Below the pieces are notes generated by a model, which had not been told where the DNA came from, searched no databases, and worked only from the letters and a program-made list of their open reading frames with translations. From contig JAJPXR010000117.1 in assembly GCA_021205375.1 (NCBI GenBank), positions 1 through 28,655 of the forward strand: a stretch of 28,655 bases of DNA, given 5' to 3'. The translations under genes and the position numbers were made by a program. Below are positions 22,897-28,655 of the stretch, piece after piece; position 1 is the first letter of the stretch, and every line of letters begins with the position of its first letter. The stretch comes from Clostridiales bacterium (GTDB lineage: Bacteria > Bacillota > Clostridia > Oscillospirales > Oscillospiraceae).

Positions 22897-23604
22897 TTAT
22901 TCGTTGACGTTTTTGATGACATCGTCGGTTTTGCCGGTGGCAAGGTCGATATACCGCACGAACAGGGAGACCTTGTTCTCCTTGTTCAGGCTGTCCCACA
23001 GCAGGTCGGCCAGTTCCCCGGCGGTGGCGGCGGAAATGCCCACCCGCTCCGGCTCGCCTTCGAAGGAGGGGAGGGGGTCGCCGTCGCCCATGTAGGTGTG
23101 GAGGAAGCGGCCTTCCCCGGCGACAGGGGCGTCGTACTCGTAGAAGTACCGGCAGCAGCAGGAGGGGTCGCCGTCGGCGCTCTTGAGGATGGACAAGTTA
23201 TAGCTGCCGTCGGGCTTCACCACGCCGGAGATGCGGGGGGTGTAGTTGGGGGCGTCCGGCTCAAAGGTCCGGGTCAGAAGGGCGTGGCGGTAGCAGTGGC
23301 CCTCCTGGAACGCCTGCCAGATGGTGTCGGTCTGGTCGCCGTTGGTGACGATGGTCTTGCCGTCGTAGTAGCGGACGGGGTGATAGATGACCAGGCTGGG
23401 GTCTACCATTTTGGCGGGATCATACGCCTGGGTACGGATGCCATCCTCGGTGACAGTAAAAATCCGGTTGCGGCTGTTCACGCTGCGGCCCATGATGAAG
23501 TAGGCGATGACCGCCTGAGTGTTGTCCGCGCTGCGGCCCAGCAGGATGCCCCGGCCGGGGTAGGGGTTGTTTTTCAGTTCGGTTGCAATATCCAGTTTTT
23601 TCAT
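22897..23604 (-). CDS. purO: PurO-type IMP cyclohydrolase
   Basis: A 235-residue protein resembling the archaeal-type IMP cyclohydrolase PurO, which closes the ring of FAICAR to give IMP. The beginning NPYPGRGILLGRS, followed by VIAYFIMGRSVNSRNR, matches the family start; a central YTPRISGV and YFYEYD region follow. Finding it in an operon with a PurH that lacks the cyclohydrolase domain makes this assignment much stronger. GGGAGG precedes ATG 23604. A palindromic repeat and a 243-base gap separate it from purH. Residue-level catalysis cannot be mapped by eye, so the call rests on the family look plus context. Confidence 0.85.
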   Translation of the reverse strand: MKKLDIATELKNNPYPGRGILLGRSADNTQAVIAYFIMGRSVNSRNRIFTVTEDGIRTQAYDPAKMVDPSLVIYHPVRYYDGKTIVTNGDQTDTIWQAFQEGHCYRHALLTRTFEPDAPNYTPRISGVVKPDGSYNLSILKSADGDPSCCCRYFYEYDAPVAGEGRFLHTYMGDGDPLPSFEGEPERVGISAATAGELADLLWDSLNKENKVSLFVRYIDLATGKTDDVIKNVNE

Positions 23605-23656
23605 AGGAACCTCCCAATGCGCCCAGGGCGCGAAACAGTCGTAAAAAGGTCACAAA

Positions 23657-24382
23657 TTATTGAAACATCCGCAGGGCGTACCGGTCCCCGTCGAACTCGT
23701 CGAAAATCGCCGCCCACCCGGCCTGGTCGCCGCCGGACTGAGCCTGCCCCTCCTTGGCGAAGGAAGAGACGGTGCGGAAAGTCAGGTGGTCGTTTTCCAG
23801 CCGGGTCAGCCGGGGGAGGGCATAGGCCCGCTCGGTCACAACCACCAGCAGGTAGTTCCCGCCCCGGTAGTGCTGCTCCAGCCACAGAGCCAGGGCCGCC
23901 ACATCGTTGATGGCCCCCTCCGGGTCCAGGGCGATTTTGGCGTTTTTCATCACAAAAAGGGTGGTGCGGTCCCCCTCCAGCAGCCGCTGGAACTTGTGCT
24001 CCAGGTGGGCCATACGGCCCCGCAGCTCCTGCATGGCCTGCACCACGGCTTGGGGGTCCTCCCGACCGTCGGGCAGCCGCAACTGTTCCAGCGGGGTTTT
24101 GCCGTGGAAGGACAGGTGGGTGGTCTTGCAGAGGAACATCCCGTTGCTTTGCAGCTCCACCCCGCCGGAGAGGATGGTTTCCGGGTACTCCATACACCGG
24201 GGCAGGTCTGCGTCGCCGTAGACGTAGCACCAGGAAAAGGGGTAAGAGTCCAGGTTCCCGTCCAGGTGGTCCTGGATGCGGAAGCTGACCTCGCAGTTAA
24301 AGCCCAGACTGACGATGGTATCGAAATGCGCGGGCCAGGCCGTCTTTGGCCGGTTGAACCCGTGCAGCAGTCGTTCCAGCAC
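23657..24382 (-). CDS. DUF1796-like putative papain-like cysteine peptidase
   Basis: A 241-residue protein resembling DUF1796, a family annotated as putative papain-like cysteine peptidases. The signature start is VSLGFNCEVSFRI with Cys30, followed by SYPFSW (46-51), a variant of the family's PFDW, and by a THLSFHGKTP segment whose His is a candidate partner. Function is unknown; peptidase activity is only a fold-based proposal. Translation seems to begin at GTG 24382, 2 bases after the purN stop, with no clear ribosome binding site, implying coupling to purN. It has no evident purine role although it is surrounded by purine genes. Composition matches the neighbours, so there is no sign of recent transfer. 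Confidence 0.68.
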   Translation of the reverse strand: MLERLLHGFNRPKTAWPAHFDTIVSLGFNCEVSFRIQDHLDGNLDSYPFSWCYVYGDADLPRCMEYPETILSGGVELQSNGMFLCKTTHLSFHGKTPLEQLRLPDGREDPQAVVQAMQELRGRMAHLEHKFQRLLEGDRTTLFVMKNAKIALDPEGAINDVAALALWLEQHYRGGNYLLVVVTERAYALPRLTRLENDHLTFRTVSSFAKEGQAQSGGDQAGWAAIFDEFDGDRYALRMFQ

Positions 24383-24384
24383 CG

Positions 24385-25008
24385 TCAGCGGATGTGAACG
24401 ATGCGGCCTTCCACGGAAAGCCGCCCTTCACAGAATAGGCTCACAGCCTGGGGCAGGAGGACCCATTCCGCCTGCTCCATGATGCGGCGCTGCAAGGTCG
24501 CGGGGGTGTCGTCCTCGTTGACGGCTACGGCCTTTTGCAGGATGATGGGGCCGCCGTCGCACTCCTCAGAGACAAAGTGGACGGTGGCGCCGGAAACTTT
24601 GACGCCGTATTCCAGTGCCCGCTCGTGGACGTGCAGCCCATAGTAGCCCTCCCCGCAGAAGGAGGGGATGAGGGCGGGGTGGATGTTGATGATGGCGTTG
24701 GGGTAGGCGTGTACCAGCTCCTCGGTGAGAACGTACATGAACCCGGCCAGCACCACCAGGCCGATGTCCAGCTCTTTGAGCTGCTGGGCCAGGGCGACAG
24801 TCATAGCCTGGTTGTCGGCGTAGTCTTTCCGGTTCACCACATAGCCGGGGATACCGGCCTTTGCCGCCCGTTCCAGGGCATAGGCAGTGGGGGAGGAGGA
24901 GATCACAGCGGCGATTTGGCCGTTTTTGATTTCCCCTCTGGCCTGGGCGTCGATGAGGGCCTGGAGGTTGGTGCCGCCGCCGGACACCAGCACCGCAATG
25001 CGCACCAT
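24385..25008 (-). CDS. purN: Phosphoribosylglycinamide formyltransferase
   Basis: A 207-residue folate-dependent GAR transformylase. The phosphate loop is SGGGTNLQALID at 9-20. The catalytic triad is Asn108, His110 (INIHPALIP) and Asp151 (ECDGGPII). The loop after HPALIPSF is about five residues longer than in E. coli PurN (CGEGYYG instead of PG), a variation also seen in other clostridia as far as I know. ATG 25008 overlaps the purM TGA by one base, as expected for coupled genes. Confidence 0.96.
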   Translation of the reverse strand: MVRIAVLVSGGGTNLQALIDAQARGEIKNGQIAAVISSSPTAYALERAAKAGIPGYVVNRKDYADNQAMTVALAQQLKELDIGLVVLAGFMYVLTEELVHAYPNAIINIHPALIPSFCGEGYYGLHVHERALEYGVKVSGATVHFVSEECDGGPIILQKAVAVNEDDTPATLQRRIMEQAEWVLLPQAVSLFCEGRLSVEGRIVHIR

Positions 25009-26054
25009 CAGAACAGGACCTCCACGCCGGCGTCTCCCGCCTTGACGGAGCCGATGATGAAGCCGTGCTGCCCGGCGCGGACAGCGGTGCCCATGGCGAG
25101 ACCCGCCTGGTCCTTGGGCAGGGCCACGACCATGCCGATGCCCATGTTGAAGGTGTTGTACATATCCTTTGTGGGGATGTTCCCGGCCCGCTGGATGATG
25201 TCGAAGATGGGCAGGCGGGGGAAGGAACGGGTGTCGATGACGGCGGTGAGGCCCTTTTTCATCATGCGGGGGACGTTCTCGTAGAAGCCGCCGCCGGTGA
25301 TGTGGCTGACGCCGTGGATGTCCACCCCGGCGGCCAGCAGTTGGCGGATGGCGTGGACGTAGATGACAGTGGGGCGCAGCAGTTCCGCGCCCAGGGTGTT
25401 GCCCAGCTCGTCATAGTGGTCGTCCCAGTGGTTCTCGATGTCCAGCACCTTGCGGACCAGAGAGAAGCCGTTGGAATGGACACCACTGGAGGTCATGCCC
25501 AGCAGCACGTCGCCCTCCTGCATCCGGGCTTCAGGGTCGATGCGTTTGTCCGCGTCCACCATGCCCACGGCGAACCCGGCCAGGTCGTATTCGTTCTCCG
25601 GGTAGAAGCCGGGCATTTCGGCGGTCTCGCCGCCCACCAGGGCGCAGTCGGACATCTTGCAGCCGTCGGTGATACCCTTGACGATCTGCTCAATGCGGCT
25701 GGGGACGTTTTTGCCGCAGGCGATGTAATCCAGGAAAAACAGGGGCATAGCGCCGCCGCAGATGATGTCGTTGACGCACATGGCCACGCAGTCGATGCCC
25801 ACGGTGTCGTGTTTGTCCATCAAAAAGGCCAGTTTCAGCTTGGTTCCCACGCCGTCCGTACCGGAAACCAGCACCGGGCGCTTCATGCCGGTGAGGTCCG
25901 GGGCAAACTGGCCGCCAAAGCCGCCCAGATCTCCCAGCACGCCGGGGATATAGGTGGAGGCGACCAGGGGCTTGATGCGGTCCACCGCCTCGTATCCGGC
26001 GGTCACATCTACACCGGCGGCAGCGTAGGAAGCGGATTTGCTGTTGGTGTTCAT
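25008..26054 (-). CDS. purM: Phosphoribosylformylglycinamidine cyclo-ligase (AIR synthetase)
   Basis: A 348-residue PurM-superfamily ATP enzyme that forms AIR from FGAM. The start SYAAAGVDVTAGYEAVDRIK and the LVSGTDGVGTKLKLAF block are family hallmarks, as are CVNDIICGGA, LVGGETAEMPG and HITGGGFYENVPR. Length is normal. AGGAGG precedes ATG 26054, which lies 2 bases after the purF stop; its end overlaps purN by one base. The FGAM synthase (purL/purQ) that supplies its substrate is not in this window. Confidence 0.97.
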   Translation of the reverse strand: MNTNSKSASYAAAGVDVTAGYEAVDRIKPLVASTYIPGVLGDLGGFGGQFAPDLTGMKRPVLVSGTDGVGTKLKLAFLMDKHDTVGIDCVAMCVNDIICGGAMPLFFLDYIACGKNVPSRIEQIVKGITDGCKMSDCALVGGETAEMPGFYPENEYDLAGFAVGMVDADKRIDPEARMQEGDVLLGMTSSGVHSNGFSLVRKVLDIENHWDDHYDELGNTLGAELLRPTVIYVHAIRQLLAAGVDIHGVSHITGGGFYENVPRMMKKGLTAVIDTRSFPRLPIFDIIQRAGNIPTKDMYNTFNMGIGMVVALPKDQAGLAMGTAVRAGQHGFIIGSVKAGDAGVEVLF

Positions 26055-26056
26055 GT

Positions 26057-27556
26057 TCAGGTTTCCTCCTCAGGATAGGTGACAGAGTAGAGCGGCTCGG
26101 AGCGGAGCTTGGGGGTGGGCAGGACGTAGTTGCCGGAAAAGCAGGCGTCGCAGTACCGCAGGTTCAGCTTCTTGGACAGGTGCTCCAGCCCCTCCAGAGG
26201 CATATATTGCAGAGAATCCGCGCCGATGAGCCGACAGACTTCCTCCTCTGTCCGGTTGTAGGCGACCAGGTGCCGCTCGTTGGGGATGGCCGTGCCGTAA
26301 TAGCAGGCATGGACGAAGGGGGGCGCGGTGATTTTTACATGGACCTCGGTGGCCCCTGCGTCCCGCAGCAACTGGACGATGCGGGCCATGGTGCCGCCCC
26401 GGACAATGGAGTCGTCCACCAAAACCAGGCGTTTTCCTTTGACCACGGCGCTCATGGCATTGAGCTTGATGCGGATGGACTTCTGCCGTTGGATCTTGCG
26501 GCTCTGGATGAACGTCCGCTGAATGTAGCGGTTTTTCATCAGCCCCATACCGTAGGGGATGCCGGACTCCTTGGCATAGCCCATGGCGGCCACGATGCCG
26601 CTGTCGGGGACGCCCACCACCAAATCAGCCTCGGTGTTGGAATACCGGGCCAGGCAGCGTCCCGCCTCCTCCCGGACCACGCCCACCGGCGCGCCGTCGA
26701 TGACGGAGTCCTGCCGGGCGAAGTAGATCAGCTCGAACATGCACAGGGCGGACTTGGCGTGGCGGACGGAACACTGGTAGCTTTTCAACTGGCCGTGATG
26801 CACCACCGCCACCTCCCCCGGTGCGATGTCCCGGATGAGGGTGCCGCCCAGGGACTGGATGGCGCAGGACTCGGAGGAGAACACATAGCAGTCTCCCACC
26901 TTGCCCACGCAGAGGGGGCGGATGCCGTTGGGGTCCCGCGCAGCGATGAGAGTCTCCCGGTCCATCATGACGATGGAGAATGCGCCGATCATATACTCCA
27001 TGGCGTTCAGCACTGCGTCCTCCAGGGTGTTGGTGCGCAGATGCTCCCGGACAATGAGGTTGGTGATGATCTCCGCGTCGTTGGTGGTCTGGAAGATGGC
27101 GCCCCGGCTCTCCATTTCGGTTTTCAGGGCGGCGCTGTTGACCAGCTTGCCGTTGTAGCACAGGGCGATGGAGCCGGAGGCGTGGTGGGCCACAATGGGC
27201 TGAGCGTTGTTGGGGTTGGCGTCCATCAGGTCGTTGGCGTGGCGGACGTGGCCGATAGCGGCGGTGGCCCCGGCCATTTTTTGCAGGTCCCGGCTGGCGA
27301 ACACCTCCGGCACCAGCCCTTTGCCCTTGCGCAGGCTCAAAATGCCGTTGGCGGAGCAGGTGGCAATGCCGCAGGACTCCTGCCCCCGGTGCTGGAGGGC
27401 GTAGAGGGCGTTGTACGTGTCAAAGGCCGGGTCCCGGGAGAAGCTGGGGTCGCTGCCCGCAGGCTCTCCCGGCGCCTGGGCCTTGATGATGCCGAACACG
27501 CCGCACTCCTCGTGCAGTTTATCGGAATTTTCAGGTAAAATGGCGTTGTGGTTCAT
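26057..27556 (-). CDS. purF: Amidophosphoribosyltransferase
   Basis: A 499-residue PurF, which makes phosphoribosylamine from PRPP and glutamine, the committed step. The N-terminal nucleophile is Cys18 (EECGVFGI), so residues 1-17 are a propeptide. The PRPP loop is VLVDDSIVRGGT. Four cysteines match the [4Fe-4S] set of the Bacillus type: one in CMFELIYFAR, one in HACYYG, and two in YCDACFSG. The Fe-S form implies oxygen sensitivity. ATG 27556 follows GGGAGG; the frame upstream is the end of purC in another frame and its downstream spacer. Confidence 0.97.
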   Translation of the reverse strand: MNHNAILPENSDKLHEECGVFGIIKAQAPGEPAGSDPSFSRDPAFDTYNALYALQHRGQESCGIATCSANGILSLRKGKGLVPEVFASRDLQKMAGATAAIGHVRHANDLMDANPNNAQPIVAHHASGSIALCYNGKLVNSAALKTEMESRGAIFQTTNDAEIITNLIVREHLRTNTLEDAVLNAMEYMIGAFSIVMMDRETLIAARDPNGIRPLCVGKVGDCYVFSSESCAIQSLGGTLIRDIAPGEVAVVHHGQLKSYQCSVRHAKSALCMFELIYFARQDSVIDGAPVGVVREEAGRCLARYSNTEADLVVGVPDSGIVAAMGYAKESGIPYGMGLMKNRYIQRTFIQSRKIQRQKSIRIKLNAMSAVVKGKRLVLVDDSIVRGGTMARIVQLLRDAGATEVHVKITAPPFVHACYYGTAIPNERHLVAYNRTEEEVCRLIGADSLQYMPLEGLEHLSKKLNLRYCDACFSGNYVLPTPKLRSEPLYSVTYPEEET

Positions 27557-27594
27557 GGTTCCTCCCAAACGGGGCGAAAGAGGGGACCGGCTGG

Positions 27595-28311
27595 TCATGC
27601 CTCCCCCATCAGGCGGCGCATGACCTCCTGGTAGGCGTCCTCCACGTTGCCCATATCCCGGCGGAAGCGGTCCTTGTCCAGCTTCTCGTGGGTGTTCTCG
27701 TCCCAAAGACGGCAGGTGTCGGGGCTGATCTCGTCGGCCAGGACGATCTGCCCGTCGGCAGTCTTGCCGAACTCGATCTTGAAGTCCACCAGGTCGATAC
27801 CGATGCCCTTCAGGTAGGACTTCAGGAAGGCGTTGATTTTAAAAGTATAGTCCTTGATGAGGTTCACTTCGTCCCAGGTGACCAGCTTCAGGGCCACGGC
27901 GTGGTAGGCGTTGAGCAGGGGGTCGCCCAGGTCGTCGTTCTTGTAGGAGAACTCGATGGTGGGCTCGTCAAAGACGATGCCCTCCCGGACGCCGTAGTGC
28001 TTGGCGAAGGAACCGGCGGAGATGTTGCGGACGATGACCTCCAGCGGGACGATGGAGACCTTCTTCACGGCGGTCTCCCGGTCGGAGAGCTGCTGGATGA
28101 AGTGGGTGGGGACGCCCGCCTCGGCCTCCAGCTTCTGCATCATAAAGTTGGACATCTTGTTGTTGATAACGCCCTTACCCACGATGGTGCCTTTTTTCAG
28201 GCCGTTGAACGCGGTGGCGTCGTCCTTATAGTCCACGATGACCACGTTGGGGTCGTCGGTAGCGAATACCTTTTTGGCCTTGCCTTCGTAGAGCTGTTCC
28301 AGTTTTTCCAT
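27595..28311 (-). CDS. purC: SAICAR synthase
   Basis: A 238-residue phosphoribosylaminoimidazole-succinocarboxamide synthase, joining CAIR and aspartate with ATP. Recognised from YEGKAKKVFATDD, VIVDYKDDATAFN, the PLEVIVRN block, DFKIEFG and DEISPDTCRLWD. Length is standard. AAAGGA lies upstream of ATG 28311. It follows purE by 64 bases and precedes purF by 38, in classic bacterial order. Confidence 0.97.
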   Translation of the reverse strand: MEKLEQLYEGKAKKVFATDDPNVVIVDYKDDATAFNGLKKGTIVGKGVINNKMSNFMMQKLEAEAGVPTHFIQQLSDRETAVKKVSIVPLEVIVRNISAGSFAKHYGVREGIVFDEPTIEFSYKNDDLGDPLLNAYHAVALKLVTWDEVNLIKDYTFKINAFLKSYLKGIGIDLVDFKIEFGKTADGQIVLADEISPDTCRLWDENTHEKLDKDRFRRDMGNVEDAYQEVMRRLMGEA

Positions 28312-28375
28312 GATGAATCGTTCCTTTCCAAAATCAAAAAGTGGGATAGGTTACTGGGATACGCTGCGCTTGGGT

Positions 28376-28655
28376 TCAAATATCAGCGGCCTGGAGCTTA
28401 GCGTCCTTTTCAGCCACCTGCTGAGCCATCTCCGCCTTGAAGTCGGCCAGCTTCTGGACCAGGGAGGGTTCCTCCAGGGCCAGCATCTGGGCGGCCAGGA
28501 TACCGGCGTTGGCTGCGCCGTTGACCCCCACCGTGGCCACGGGGATGCCGGAGGGCATTTGCACGATGGAGAGCAGGCTGTCCAGCCCGCCCATCATAGA
28601 GGTCTTGATGGGGACGCCGATGACGGGGAGGGTGGTGTACGCGGCCAGCACCCCG
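28376..28655 (-). CDS. purE: 5-(carboxyamino)imidazole ribonucleotide mutase, C-terminal part
   Basis: The last 92 residues of PurE, which converts N5-CAIR to CAIR; the start lies beyond the right edge. The LPVIGVPIKTSMMGGLDSLL segment is characteristic of class I (mutase-type) PurE, pointing to N5-CAIR synthetase (PurK) use rather than direct CO2 use, although purK is not seen here. The Val-Gly-Val-Asn-Gly segment continues the typical fold, and the tail is helical and variable. It is likely near the start of the purine operon. Confidence 0.95.
   Translation of the reverse strand, partial: GVLAAYTTLPVIGVPIKTSMMGGLDSLLSIVQMPSGIPVATVGVNGAANAGILAAQMLALEEPSLVQKLADFKAEMAQQVAEKDAKLQAADI

Noticed and set aside
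24382..24387. Frameshift or fusion between purN and the DUF1796-like gene
   Set aside because: Both frames have full-length products with proper ends; the 2-base spacing is ordinary operon packing.
1..28655. CRISPR array, tRNA/rRNA genes, phage or defence genes
   Set aside because: No spaced repeats, cloverleaf or rRNA sequence, and no capsid, integrase, nuclease-helicase or toxin-antitoxin genes were seen.

Overview
The window looks like chromosomal core DNA from a GC-rich, spore-forming-type Firmicute of class Clostridia, most plausibly an Oscillospiraceae gut bacterium (Flavonifractor / Oscillibacter / Lawsonibacter-like). This rests on Firmicutes gene orders (rplS-ylqF-rnhB-yraN; tig-clpP-clpX-lon-yihA), a SpoIVFB-like M50 protease next to the paired radical-SAM genes TIGR03960/TIGR03936, strong AGGAGG ribosome binding sites, and high GC that creates long antisense shadow frames. 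The taxon is an inference from gene content; no rRNA is present.

Layout. (1) 1-1661: the acidic C-terminus of an unidentified protein, a terminator, and an isolated fucose/arabinose-isomerase-family enzyme. (2) 1731-5380, minus strand: a small membrane protein, the M50 protease, the TIGR03960 radical-SAM protein and its DUF2344 partner. (3) 5461-11075, plus strand: rplS with a good promoter and terminator, then a tightly packed unit ylqF-rnhB-yraN-M19 dipeptidase-thrC-metallophosphoesterase, with several 4- to 13-nt overlaps. (4) 11096-17960, plus strand: the protein quality-control block tig-clpP-clpX-lon followed by the ribosome-assembly GTPase yihA. Each of the first four genes is preceded by a structured leader; the lon leader also carries a perfect 12-bp tandem repeat. 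(5) 17983-18639: an S51-type peptidase, convergent with the next block across a 16-bp bidirectional terminator. (6) 18700-21157, minus strand: an unusual operon of a maltose-type acetyltransferase, a dCMP-deaminase-family protein and purD. (7) 21196-21435: a MITE-like element with terminal inverted repeats and flanking TA. (8) 21442-28655, minus strand: the purine operon purE-purC-purF-purM-purN-(DUF1796-like gene)-purO-purH, whose 5' end lies outside the window.

How the genes work together. The purine genes encode most steps from PRPP to IMP. The last two steps, normally one bifunctional PurH, are split here: an AICAR-transformylase-only PurH and a separate PurO-type IMP cyclohydrolase of the kind first known from archaea. 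A gene resembling the DUF1796 putative papain-like peptidases sits between purN and purO. I see no phage, CRISPR, toxin-antitoxin or defence system. The most interesting points are the split purH with PurO, the embedded DUF1796 gene, an RNase HII whose junction-reading Gly-Arg-Gly motif reads Gly-Ala-Gly, the reduced SpoIVFA-position protein, the lon tandem repeat, and two intergenic repeat elements.
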